Positions 16,753 to 25,311 of a DNA stretch of 64,000 bases are shown here, piece after piece. This DNA is from an uncultured Gemmatimonadota bacterium. GTDB lineage: Bacteria > Gemmatimonadota > Gemmatimonadetes > Gemmatimonadales > Gemmatimonadaceae. A program made the translations under genes and the position numbers. The stretch's first letter is position 1. Each line of letters opens with the position of its first letter. The notes beneath the pieces are model-generated. The model had not been told where the DNA came from, did not search any database, and was given only the letters and a program-made list of their open reading frames with translations. Location: contig CAMLDY010000001.1 of assembly GCA_946478895.1 (NCBI GenBank), positions 84,790 through 148,789 on the forward strand. The letters are read 5' to 3'.

Positions 16753-18446
16753 TGGATAAGCGTTTCTTCCTCGCACTTTTTCTGTCGCTGATTGTCATAG
16801 CGCTCTCGCAGCTGTTCTTTCCTCCGCAGAAGCCCAAACCAGTCGTGCGACAGGCTGCGGCTGATTCTACAGCGGAGTCAACGACTGCGTCTTCGACGAT
16901 ACCTCTGGCGTCAACGAAAGCTTCGACGCAGCAAACCGCGCTGGCGCCACCACCGGCAGCTGACACCAGCGTGTCGCATAACGTCGCGAGCACGGTTGCG
17001 ATTGCCGCCGAGACGACGAGCGTCACGACACCAAAGGCGACGTATCGCTTCAGTAATGTCGGGGCTACGCCCGTCTCTGCGGTCATCAGTGACTACACGA
17101 ATCGATCTGCCGCCCACAGCCTGGTTGACCTGGGAATACCCGGATCGCCCCTGCTCCGTTATCGGCTAATAACGCCGAGTGATACGATCGATCTTTCAAA
17201 GGCGCCGTTTACGCTGCGCCGGACCGCCGATGCGAAGGGTGATCAGGCGCTGACGTACTCGGCTACCATTGGCAATGTCGGCGCCGAGATAACGTATCGG
17301 ATCTCGGCGGACACGGCTGCGAGCTATGTAATGAGAGTCGAGGGTCAGGTTACTGGCGTCCAGTCACCCACTTATCTGATCACCGAGCTGCCAAGAACAT
17401 TGCGCCCGACTGAGGCGGACACGGTTGGTGATCGGCGTACTCTCGCATACAGCTTCAAGCCGCAGCGCGATCACGCAAAGAGCGTGTTGTTCGGGAGTCT
17501 CGATCCCGGAGAGAAAGCCCTGGAGACCGGCCCACTGAGCTGGGTTGCCATCAAGAACAAGTACTTCGTCGTCGGAATTCTTGCACCGGCCAACGGAACG
17601 CAATTCAGCGAAGCGACCCTAACCGGAGGACCGCGGACGTCGAAGATCGCGACAGTCGCGTCGGCCAGTGTAGTCGAGGAACTACACAACGGCAAATTTG
17701 CCTTCGACGTCTACGCTGGACCGCAGGAATCCCAGCGGATGATACGCTTGGGCAGGGATTTCGACCATGTGAATCCATATGGGTGGCGCTTTCTCCAGGG
17801 GATCGTGCACCCGATTGCTTCGAAGGTCATTCAGGTCGTGCTGTGGATGCATCATCGGCTGAACCTTAGCTATGGTTGGGTCCTCGTCATCCTCGGCGTG
17901 CTGGTGAGGCTGGCACTCTGGCCACTGAATCAGAGCACGATGCGCTCGAGTCTGCGAATGCAGGAGCTACAGCCGAAGCTGGCCGCAGCGCAGAAGAAAT
18001 ACAAAGATCCGGTACAGCAGCGCGAGGCGATCATGAAGGTCTACCATGATGCCGGCGTGAGTCCGTTCGCCGGGCTCACAGGATGTCTTCCGGCGCTGCT
18101 GCCGATGCCGATCCTTTTCGCGCTTTTCTTCGTGTTTCAGAACACCATCGAATTCCGTGGTGTGTCGTTCCTCTGGCTGCACGACATCTCCATCAAGGAC
18201 CCGTATTACATCCTGCCACTGTTGATGGGGGCGTCGATGTACATCCTGTCGTGGATTGGAATGCGTAATGCTCCTCCAAACCCGCAGGCGAAGATGATGG
18301 GGTACATGTTCCCGGTGATGATGACGGTAGTGCTGCTCAACCTGGCGTCGGGCCTGAACCTCTACTACACGGCGCAGAACATCGCGGCACTGCCGCAGCA
18401 ATGGTTGCTGGCGAAGGAGCGGGCCAAAGCGCGGCCAGCCGGCTGA
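16752..18446 (+). CDS. yidC: Membrane protein insertase YidC
   Basis: A 564-residue insertase of the Gram-negative type: one N-terminal transmembrane helix, a long Ala/Thr-rich linker, a periplasmic beta domain (about residues 95-340), then the conserved C-terminal core of transmembrane helices with WPLNQSTMRSSLRMQELQPK, NPYGWRF and the SPFAGLTGCLPALLPMPI stretch. The conserved Arg in the first core helix region (LVRLALWPL) is present. It inserts proteins alone or with SecYEG. The form with the large periplasmic domain supports a diderm cell. Confidence 0.96.
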   Translation: MDKRFFLALFLSLIVIALSQLFFPPQKPKPVVRQAAADSTAESTTASSTIPLASTKASTQQTALAPPPAADTSVSHNVASTVAIAAETTSVTTPKATYRFSNVGATPVSAVISDYTNRSAAHSLVDLGIPGSPLLRYRLITPSDTIDLSKAPFTLRRTADAKGDQALTYSATIGNVGAEITYRISADTAASYVMRVEGQVTGVQSPTYLITELPRTLRPTEADTVGDRRTLAYSFKPQRDHAKSVLFGSLDPGEKALETGPLSWVAIKNKYFVVGILAPANGTQFSEATLTGGPRTSKIATVASASVVEELHNGKFAFDVYAGPQESQRMIRLGRDFDHVNPYGWRFLQGIVHPIASKVIQVVLWMHHRLNLSYGWVLVILGVLVRLALWPLNQSTMRSSLRMQELQPKLAAAQKKYKDPVQQREAIMKVYHDAGVSPFAGLTGCLPALLPMPILFALFFVFQNTIEFRGVSFLWLHDISIKDPYYILPLLMGASMYILSWIGMRNAPPNPQAKMMGYMFPVMMTVVLLNLASGLNLYYTAQNIAALPQQWLLAKERAKARPAG

Positions 18447-18461
18447 CGGAAGGAGGGGAAG

Positions 18462-19250
18462 ATGCTGCGTGTCACTTACATTGGTCACGCAACGCTACTA
18501 ATTGAGATCGGCGGCCGCCGCATCCTTACCGACCCCAATTTCGATGAGGCTCTGGGCAAGTTTTTGCCGAGGGTGAGCGCGCCGGGTATCGCCTTGTCCG
18601 AGCTCCCGAAGCTGGACGCGATCCTGCTGACGCATGCGCACGCGGATCACCTGTCGTTTCGATCGCTGGACAAGCTACCCGCGGACATCCCGTTGTTCGC
18701 ACCGTCCGTAATCGCCAAATGGCTGCGCAAGCAAGGCTACAAACACGCCGTCGGAGTCACGGCAGGCGAAGAGATCGCGCTCGACGGATTGAAGATCTAC
18801 ACGGCGGCAGCGACCCACAAAGGGAATCGATACGGTGTTGATCGCTGGAGAAGCGATGCCAATATGTATCTGATGGATACTAATAAAGTGTCATGCTTCT
18901 TCGCTGGCGACACGGCGCTTACCCCGACGACGACGCACCTGGTCGAGAATCAGCTGCGGAGCGACGGACGAGAGCTGGATCTGGCGCTGCTGCCAATTGG
19001 ACATGCGCCGTGGTGGAAACCGGGATTTCGCAAAGGCCACCTGACCAGCCACGACGCTCTGGCGCTCTTCGAGCGCCTCAAGGCCAAGTACTTCATTCCA
19101 TACCACTGGGGCACTTTCAACCACGTGACGTCGACGGCGTTCGACGCGATCGAGCGGTTGCGAGCAACCCTGGAGGACCATCCGCTGCATCCGGCAGTGA
19201 AGATACTGGAGCCGGGGAGCGCATTCGCGCTTCCAACCAAGAGCGCGTGA
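18462..19250 (+). CDS. Metallo-beta-lactamase-fold hydrolase (UlaG/NAPE-PLD-like)
   Basis: A 262-residue hydrolase. The zinc site THAHADHLS is near residues 57-65, with further ligands in ATHKG, FAGDTA and PYHWGTF; IGHATLLIEIGGRRILTDP at the N-terminus marks the UlaG/NAPE-PLD-like group. Substrates of this group range from ascorbate-6-phosphate lactone to phosphodiesters, so I give no specific one. AAGGAGG before ATG is the strongest ribosome binding site in the block. It sits between yidC and mnmE, where jag or nothing is more usual, and overlaps mnmE by GTGA. Confidence 0.85.
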   Translation: MLRVTYIGHATLLIEIGGRRILTDPNFDEALGKFLPRVSAPGIALSELPKLDAILLTHAHADHLSFRSLDKLPADIPLFAPSVIAKWLRKQGYKHAVGVTAGEEIALDGLKIYTAAATHKGNRYGVDRWRSDANMYLMDTNKVSCFFAGDTALTPTTTHLVENQLRSDGRELDLALLPIGHAPWWKPGFRKGHLTSHDALALFERLKAKYFIPYHWGTFNHVTSTAFDAIERLRATLEDHPLHPAVKILEPGSAFALPTKSA

Positions 19251-20617
19251 CATCCCGCGGCTCCATCGCACCAGATAGCGCCCTCGACACGATCGTAGCG
19301 CTGGCTACCCCCCCGGGTCGTGGCGCGATCGCGATGGTGAGACTCAGCGGGCCCGGGGCGTTCGATATAGCAGCGCGTCATGTGAGGAGCTGGCCGCCGG
19401 AGCCGCGGCGTCCCCACCTCTCCGACATCGTCTCCCATGACGAAAAACTGGATGAAGCGCTCGTGACGGTGTTCCCGTCGCCGAACTCGTTTACCGGGGA
19501 GGACACCGTCGAAATCTCCACCCATGGCGGCCATCTGGTTCCGGCGACGATTGCAGCGGCGCTGACTTTATCGGGAGCGCGGCAGGCACTGCCAGGTGAG
19601 TTTACGCGTCGGGCGGTGCTGAACGGCAAGCTCGATGTCTTGCAGGCGGAAGCAATAGGTGATCTCATCGACGCTCGTTCCCACGCGATGCAGAAAGCCG
19701 CACTTGGTCAGCTGGACGGAGGTTTGTCGAACCGCCTGACCGAGCTGAGAATGCAGCTACTGGAGCTCGAATCCCTCATTGCCTACGATGTCGATTTTCC
19801 AGAGGAAGACGACGGTCCCATCGCGCCGGCCAGGATCGAGCGCGCTACGGCCGTCATTCTCCAGTCGCTATCGTCGCTGCTGGCCACCGTGCCAATCGGT
19901 GAGCTTGTTCGAGAGGGAGCGCTGGTTGTAATTGCCGGCCCGCCCAACGTTGGAAAATCGTCACTCTTCAATGCACTGCTCGGCCGCTCCCGCGCGATCG
20001 TGACCGAAATTCCCGGAACGACTCGCGATGCCCTGGAAGCTGTCGTGGATACGGGAAAGTGGCCGATACGATTGGTCGACACTGCAGGTCTCCGCGATAC
20101 CGATGACCAGCTGGAGAAGCTGGGGATCCAGGTGAGCGAACGTTATCTGTCGGCCGCCGACCTCGTGCTCGCCTGCGCCGATGATACGAACATTCTGAAC
20201 ACTCTCGGGGAAGCAATCGCTCGACACACCGGGGGGCCGGTGATCCCTGTCCGCACCAAAGCAGATTTAGTAGCGGGGAGTGACCAACTCAAGGAATCGG
20301 GTGCGTTGTGGATCAGCGCTCACAGCGGTGCCGGTCTCTCGGCCCTGACGGGTGCGATCGACGCCGCCATCGATGCACACCAATCAATCGGCGTCGATGC
20401 TCCGATGCTGACTACTGCGCGGCACCGGCATGCGGTCGAAACGGCCTACGCCGAAGCTGCGGAGTTCGAGCGCGTGTGGAAGGAGGAGAAGCTTCCGGCC
20501 ATGGTCGCCGCCGTCCATCTACGGACGGCGGTCGTTGCTCTCGAGGAACTGGTGGGAAGCATCGAGATCGAGGACGTCCTCGACCGGGTGTTCAGCTCTT
20601 TCTGTGTCGGAAAATGA
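19247..20617 (+). CDS. mnmE: tRNA uridine-5-carboxymethylaminomethyl modification GTPase
   Basis: A 456-residue GTPase that works with MnmG to modify U34 in certain tRNAs. The N-terminal tetrahydrofolate-binding domain starts DTIVALATPPGRGAI; the helical domain holds the G domain with G1 GPPNVGKSS (near 230), G2 PGTTRD and G3 DTAGL. The G4 element reads TKAD where NKxD is usual. The C-terminus ends FCVGK with the functional Cys at 453. The GTG start overlapping the upstream stop fits the family length; the open frame runs about 118 codons further back but that is inside the hydrolase gene. No mnmG is in the window. Confidence 0.95.
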   Translation: MTSRGSIAPDSALDTIVALATPPGRGAIAMVRLSGPGAFDIAARHVRSWPPEPRRPHLSDIVSHDEKLDEALVTVFPSPNSFTGEDTVEISTHGGHLVPATIAAALTLSGARQALPGEFTRRAVLNGKLDVLQAEAIGDLIDARSHAMQKAALGQLDGGLSNRLTELRMQLLELESLIAYDVDFPEEDDGPIAPARIERATAVILQSLSSLLATVPIGELVREGALVVIAGPPNVGKSSLFNALLGRSRAIVTEIPGTTRDALEAVVDTGKWPIRLVDTAGLRDTDDQLEKLGIQVSERYLSAADLVLACADDTNILNTLGEAIARHTGGPVIPVRTKADLVAGSDQLKESGALWISAHSGAGLSALTGAIDAAIDAHQSIGVDAPMLTTARHRHAVETAYAEAAEFERVWKEEKLPAMVAAVHLRTAVVALEELVGSIEIEDVLDRVFSSFCVGK

Positions 20618-20619
20618 GC

Positions 20620-21558
20620 TCAGGCTGAGGCGGCTGCAGAGTCCGCAATCGAAGTGATCTCCGCGGCGCTCGCCCGTACCGCCCACGGCAGGCCGCGGGC
20701 GTTAACGGCAGACTCGACCATTTTCGTGCCGAGGAAGTAACCGCTTCGCTCCGGGAAGACGTGTCGGTCTACGGTTCGCGCGTCATCGCTCATTCCGCCG
20801 GAGAGATACCTCAAGCGCAGACCCAGGCCGGCGCGATCGAGATCATTGGCAAGAGCGCGAGTCATCACGGGCTCGAGCTCTCTGACGCTCGCATACTCGC
20901 GACGGGTGTACCCGTAGTATTCCCAGGCGGCGTGGCCGGGACTTACGGCCCGTGATGCGATGGTTGCCAGCCCTTCGTTGATCATCAGCTCGCGCAAGGT
21001 CGCGCGGCGACCGGTTTCCCAGTAGGAGTAGTACCCGCCGGCGTCATCGATCAGCTGTTTCATCTCGCTGCGACTGGTGGGCGAGGTATACCGTACGCAG
21101 TGCGCTATCTCGTGGCCGAGCCAGAGGGGAATCAGTTCCGGATCGAGTCCAAGGCCCTGGGTCTCCGGATTGGTGACGCTGGTGAAATGCTCGAGGCAGA
21201 CGAAAGCGATGCCCTTTCCGTCGACGACGAGCTCACCAGCGTTGGCTGCTCCAACTCCCACCATGAGAACGACGTCGATATCGGTGTCCGTTTCGAGAAG
21301 CGAACGACACTGTTCTTCGGTATTTCTTGCCAGAGAGACGACGTCGATTCTCTCGAGCATAGTTCGCAGGTCTACGCGGCTCGCAAGTGCGGCAGAGCGA
21401 ACGACTTCCAGAAAATGTGGTCCTGCGGGATCCAGGACGTAATTGTGCCAGTAGGCTTCTAGGAAGCGGCGGTGGGTTTCGAAGTAGCGGAGATAGGCGG
21501 CGACACGGTCTGTACTGTTATGAACTGCGAAGAAGTCAGGCAGTAGGTTGATGAGCAT
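20620..21558 (-). CDS. Predicted zinc metalloprotease (gluzincin-like, DUF2268-like)
   Basis: About 312 residues with one HExxH motif (LGHEIAHCV) and, about 45 residues on, NEGLATIAS, whose Glu could be the third zinc ligand; this spacing fits the DUF2268-like group of predicted Zn proteases. There is no signal peptide, so it may act in the cytoplasm. I chose ATG 21558 over TTG 21561. It converges on mnmE with 2 bases between and is divergent from the DUF2225 gene. Family assignment is from the motif only. Confidence 0.65.
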   Translation of the reverse strand: MLINLLPDFFAVHNSTDRVAAYLRYFETHRRFLEAYWHNYVLDPAGPHFLEVVRSAALASRVDLRTMLERIDVVSLARNTEEQCRSLLETDTDIDVVLMVGVGAANAGELVVDGKGIAFVCLEHFTSVTNPETQGLGLDPELIPLWLGHEIAHCVRYTSPTSRSEMKQLIDDAGGYYSYWETGRRATLRELMINEGLATIASRAVSPGHAAWEYYGYTRREYASVRELEPVMTRALANDLDRAGLGLRLRYLSGGMSDDARTVDRHVFPERSGYFLGTKMVESAVNARGLPWAVRASAAEITSIADSAAASA

Positions 21559-21642
21559 CAACGACCAGGTCGCGGGGTGGGGAGCCAGTCGCGTTTTTGC
21601 GATGCGAGAAGATACAATCGACCCAAACTCACAACAAGACCG

Positions 21643-21663
21643 ATCTCCTTCAGGAGATTTTTT
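21643..21663 (+). terminator. Small hairpin with T-run in a divergent leader
   Basis: ATCTCC (21643-21648), loop TTCA, GGAGAT (21653-21658), then a run of six T. It looks like a minimal intrinsic terminator but lies between two divergent genes, in the leader of the DUF2225 gene. It could attenuate that gene, or be chance. Confidence 0.3.
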
Positions 21664-21728
21664 AAATCATGGCACAGATATTCCCTATGTCTTTCGCGGG
21701 GTTTGAAAGAGCGACAGGAGGGGTAGCC

Positions 21729-22379
21729 ATGACAACGCTGCGTCAGATCGAGCTACGTTGTCCCGTGTGTGACAACGAGTTCAAGTCTCAGAGCGTCGTC
21801 TCGACAAATGCGTTCGGCGGCAAGCGAACGGATTTTCACGAGCGCGCCGCCGGGACGCAGCCCCTTGCCTATCTCATCCACATGTGCAGCGGATGCGGGT
21901 ATTCGGGTGGAGAGGCCGACTTCACAGCTCCCACTGACGTCAGCCCGGTTCTCAAGCAACACGTTCTCACCGAGCTGGCCCCGCTCCGTCCGTCGCTCGT
22001 TTCCGGCTCGGAAAAGTATGAAGCGGCCGCGAAAGTCGCCCAGTGGCAGGGGATGGACTCACGGCATGTTGCCGATCTCCTTCTGCGTGCTGCGTGGTGC
22101 TGTGTCGACGAAGGTGACGTCGAGGCTGAGCGTTATTACCGCCGGCTCGCTGCCTGGAAATTCGAGGAGGCTCTTGCTTCGTACGATACGGTTCCGCGCG
22201 AGGAGAGGGCGATTCTCACCTACCTCGTCGGCGAGCTCTGGCGCAGGGTTGGAGATCTCAAGAAGGCGACAACATGGTTCGATGTCGTCGAGGGCGAGAT
22301 TACCGATCCGCAAAATCAGCAGTGGGTAATCGACGCTGCCGAGCAGCAGAGACTCAACCCGCGGGAGTGGTTCGGCTGA
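21729..22379 (+). CDS. DUF2225 family protein
   Basis: The 216-residue protein begins MTTLRQIELRCPVCDNEFKS and later has HMCSGCGYSG, giving two CxxC pairs that probably bind zinc, followed by helical repeats like TPR (YYRRLAAWKFEEAL, GDLKKATTWFD). This is the DUF2225 pattern; function unknown. I place the start at ATG 21729, which has GGAGG eight bases upstream and matches the family N-terminus; ATG 21669 would add 20 residues. It converges on upp with only one base between. Confidence 0.85.
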   Translation: MTTLRQIELRCPVCDNEFKSQSVVSTNAFGGKRTDFHERAAGTQPLAYLIHMCSGCGYSGGEADFTAPTDVSPVLKQHVLTELAPLRPSLVSGSEKYEAAAKVAQWQGMDSRHVADLLLRAAWCCVDEGDVEAERYYRRLAAWKFEEALASYDTVPREERAILTYLVGELWRRVGDLKKATTWFDVVEGEITDPQNQQWVIDAAEQQRLNPREWFG

Positions 22380-22380
22380 C

Positions 22381-23031
22381 CTAGCGGGTGCCGAAAAGCC
22401 GGTCTCCAGCGTCGCCGAGGCCGGGCAGGATATAACCCTGACCGTTGAGTTCGCGGTCGAGTGCCGCGCAGTAGATCTGGACGTCTGGGTGCGCGGTGGT
22501 GAGGTGTCGCACTCCTTCGGGCGCCGCCACTAGGCACAAAAACCGGATCCGCGTTGCGCCAGCCCTCTTTAGCGATGACACCGCAGCGGCGGCGCTTCCG
22601 CCAGTGGCCAGCATTGGGTCGAGAAGAAAAAAGTCCCGCTCGGCGGTATCGCCCGGAACCTTGAAGTAGTAATCGACCGGCTGCAGAGTCCCGTGATCGC
22701 GATAGAGTCCGATGTGTCCTACACGGGCAGAAGGGACGAGCCGAAGAATTCCCTCGACCATGCCGAGCCCGGCGCGAAGGATCGGTACGAGGGTGAGCTT
22801 CTTTCCGCTGATGTGCCACCCTGTCGTCGCTTCGAGAGGAGTGTCGACGGAGCGCTGCTCGAGGCTCAGCTCACTGGTTGCCTCGTACGCCATGAGCATC
22901 GCGATCTCATCGACCAATTCCTTGAAATGCTTGGTCTCGGTCTGCTTGTCGCGAAGGATGGTCAGCTTGTGCTGAACAAGCGGATGCCGGATAATAGTCA
23001 GCGAAGGGAATTCCTCGACACGCTCGATCAT
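22381..23031 (-). CDS. upp: Uracil phosphoribosyltransferase
   Basis: A 216-residue salvage enzyme that makes UMP from uracil and [17 protein letters not shown] at the N-terminus, the [13 protein letters not shown] block and the PRPP loop [10 protein letters not shown] are diagnostic, and the C-terminal [13 protein letters not shown] is the uracil-binding part. Length is normal. It is divergent from a small gene at 23096 across 64 bases. Confidence 0.97.
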   Translation of the reverse strand: MIERVEEFPSLTIIRHPLVQHKLTILRDKQTETKHFKELVDEIAMLMAYEATSELSLEQRSVDTPLEATTGWHISGKKLTLVPILRAGLGMVEGILRLVPSARVGHIGLYRDHGTLQPVDYYFKVPGDTAERDFFLLDPMLATGGSAAAAVSSLKRAGATRIRFLCLVAAPEGVRHLTTAHPDVQIYCAALDRELNGQGYILPGLGDAGDRLFGTR

Positions 23032-23095
23032 TTTACTCCGGGAATTCGCACATCGACGCGGTTGGCGCTCACGGGCTCATAATCTCTAATCCCTG

Positions 23096-23272
23096 ATGAA
23101 AGAATACCAGGCTGTGGTGGTCAAGCTCACGCGACATACGCGTGAAGACGAGGACACCCTGACAGATCTGCTGAACGAGCGGAGTAGAGGGGGCTGGGAG
23201 CCGGCGCTGATGTCTCAGGACGGAGACCGTCTCACGATCTTGTTTCAGCGTGACGCCGTAGCAGAAGGCTAG
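23096..23272 (+). CDS. Small protein, DUF4177-like
   Basis: A 58-residue reading frame from ATG 23096: MKEYQAVVVKLTR, then LLNERSRGGWEPALMSQDG and a final beta strand LTILFQRD. The pattern of a short strand, a helix ending GGWE, then two strands resembles DUF4177-type small proteins, which are of unknown function. It fits exactly in the gap between upp and the following hydrolase, with 5 bases to that TTG start, so it is probably co-transcribed with it. Confidence 0.65.
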   Translation: MKEYQAVVVKLTRHTREDEDTLTDLLNERSRGGWEPALMSQDGDRLTILFQRDAVAEG

Positions 23273-23277
23273 GCGCC

Positions 23278-24660
23278 TTGGAGATAACCTTCGTTGGCGC
23301 CGCGCGGGAAGTGACGGGCTCGTGCCACCTTCTGCGCGTGAACGGACACACTGTTGCGCTCGACTGCGGAATGTTTCAGGGCCGCAGGCAGGAATCGGCA
23401 GCGAAGAATCGAGAGCTGCCGCTGCCGATCGGTGAGCTCGACGCCGTCGTGCTGTCGCACGCGCACATCGACCATTCCGGACGGCTGCCCTATCTGATCG
23501 CTCACGGGTACTCGAAAACGATCTGGGCAACCGCTGCGACGAGGGATCTCTGCGCGATCATGCTCGCAGACTCCGCGCACATTCAGGAGAAAGACGCCGA
23601 GTTCCTCGCCAAGCGTCACAAGGACTTTATCGAACCGCTATACGGCATGCGCCACGCGGTGCGGACGATGGAGCTGATGAATGGAGTGCCTTACAATCGT
23701 TTTTTCGACGTTGTTCCGGGAGTGCGGGCGAGTTACGTCGACGCCGGCCACATTCTCGGCTCGGCATCGGTACTCCTGGATTGTACCGAGAATGGCAAGA
23801 CGAAACGGCTGGTATTCTCAGGCGACATTGGGCGCAGCGGTCTGGCGATCGTGCGTGAGCCGACGCCTCCGGATGGTGCCGATGCCCTGATCATGGAGTC
23901 GACCTACGGCAATCGGGACCACGAATCGGTAGATGGAGCGCGGGCCCAGCTTGCCAAAGTGGTGCGAGAGACAGCGGCGCGTGGCGGCAGAGTTTTAATC
24001 CCGGCCTTTGCCGTTGGCCGCACCCAGGAAATGATCTACGTGCTCCACGGCCTGGTCAGGGAGGGAGCGATCCCCGCGATTCCGATCTACGTGGACAGTC
24101 CGCTCGCAATCGATGCCACGACAGTATTTGAAATGCATCCGGAAAGCTTCGATCGTTCCGAGGAAATGGTGCAGAAAGCGAAAGACCTGTTTCAGTTCGA
24201 TCTGCTCCACTATACCCGCGAAGTCGAAGAATCGAAGGCACTGTCGCGAGCCCGCGGACCGATGGTAATCATCGCCGCCTCGGGGATGATGGAGAACGGC
24301 CGCATACTTCATCACCTGGCGCAGGGTGCCAGCGATCCGAAAAACACCATCCTCGTGGTCGGGTTTCAGGCGGAGCACACCCTCGGCCGCCGGGTTGTGG
24401 AACGCACGCCGCTTCTTCACATCTTCGGAGAAGACGTGCCTCTGCATGCGCGGGTGGAGGTCATCGATGGCTACAGCGCGCACGCGGACCGCACCGAGAT
24501 GACAAACTGGCTCAGTCGGGTCAAGGAGAAATCGCCGGGGCTGGGTCCGATCTGGCTGGTCCACGGCGAGGCGGAAGTGCAGGACGAGTTCAAGGCGAGC
24601 CTGATCTCGAAAGGCTATTCGGTGGAATGCCCCGAGCCACGCACGACGCATGTGTTCTAA
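23278..24660 (+). CDS. MBL-fold beta-CASP RNase-type hydrolase
   Basis: A 460-residue protein starting at TTG 23278, the only start before the conserved strand EITFVGAAREVTGS. The metallo-beta-lactamase motif SHAHIDHSG is near residues 61-69, and further motifs are AGHILGSAS, FSGDIG and, in the beta-CASP part, MESTYGNR, IPAFAVGRTQE, SGMM and GYSAHAD. This is the architecture of CPSF73/YsiA-type exoribonucleases and endoribonucleases with two zinc ions. It has no KH domain. The likely role is RNA cleavage; no cofactor gene is next to it except the small protein. Confidence 0.9.
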   Translation: MEITFVGAAREVTGSCHLLRVNGHTVALDCGMFQGRRQESAAKNRELPLPIGELDAVVLSHAHIDHSGRLPYLIAHGYSKTIWATAATRDLCAIMLADSAHIQEKDAEFLAKRHKDFIEPLYGMRHAVRTMELMNGVPYNRFFDVVPGVRASYVDAGHILGSASVLLDCTENGKTKRLVFSGDIGRSGLAIVREPTPPDGADALIMESTYGNRDHESVDGARAQLAKVVRETAARGGRVLIPAFAVGRTQEMIYVLHGLVREGAIPAIPIYVDSPLAIDATTVFEMHPESFDRSEEMVQKAKDLFQFDLLHYTREVEESKALSRARGPMVIIAASGMMENGRILHHLAQGASDPKNTILVVGFQAEHTLGRRVVERTPLLHIFGEDVPLHARVEVIDGYSAHADRTEMTNWLSRVKEKSPGLGPIWLVHGEAEVQDEFKASLISKGYSVECPEPRTTHVF

Positions 24661-24675
24661 AGTAGTTTCCGACCA

Positions 24676-25311
24676 ATGGCGCGGATTGCGAAAGCGAAGG
24701 CGAAAGCACAGCGAGCTGTAAAGTTCATTCGACGTCTGCTCACCGTTCTGGTGACGCTGTGTTTTGGGATATGGCTGGTATCTGCAGCCGCCGTACTGAT
24801 ATGGAGCTCCCGGGACGAAGCGAGGCCGGCGGAAGCAATCGTCGTACTCGGCGCAGCCCAGTATGCGGGAAGACCCTCACCCGTGCTGCGAGCCCGACTC
24901 GATCACGCGCTCGATCTATGGAACCGGCATCTCTCCTCGCTGCTCATCCTGACGGGCGGAACCGGGGCCGGCGACATCACCAGCGAAGCAGCCGTGGGTC
25001 GCAAATACGCCAAAAGGCATGGCGTCCCTGACAGCGCGATTCTCGAAGAGAATGCGGGCCGTACAACGAGTGAGTCGATGCGTGCGGTGGCTGGCATGCT
25101 CGAGGCGAGGGGACTCCAAACCGCGCTTCTGGTCAGCGACCCGTTTCACATGCTGAGGCTGCGAATTCTGGCGCGCCGGTTTGGTTTTACGCCGTATACT
25201 TCGCCCACGCGCACGAGCCCCATCTCCCCGAATCGGGAAGCACGCTGGAAGTATATCTTTAGCGAGTCGATCAAAGCACCGCTCGCCTTCTTTTTCGAGA
25301 GGAAGTTGTGA
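24676..25311 (+). CDS. YdcF/SanA family (DUF218) membrane protein
   Basis: A 211-residue protein with a basic N-terminus, one transmembrane helix (about 20-45) and a DUF218 domain: EAIVVLGAAQY, ILTGGTGAG, SEA and NAGRTTSESM. In E. coli, relatives (ElyC, SanA, YdcF) act at the envelope and affect peptidoglycan or lipid carrier metabolism. The substrate here is unknown. It is followed by an M16 peptidase gene with GTGA overlap, probably one transcript. Confidence 0.85.
   Translation: MARIAKAKAKAQRAVKFIRRLLTVLVTLCFGIWLVSAAAVLIWSSRDEARPAEAIVVLGAAQYAGRPSPVLRARLDHALDLWNRHLSSLLILTGGTGAGDITSEAAVGRKYAKRHGVPDSAILEENAGRTTSESMRAVAGMLEARGLQTALLVSDPFHMLRLRILARRFGFTPYTSPTRTSPISPNREARWKYIFSESIKAPLAFFFERKL

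Noticed and set aside
18893..19246. 118-codon upstream extension of mnmE
   Set aside because: It lies inside the preceding hydrolase gene; MnmE homology and length start at 19247.
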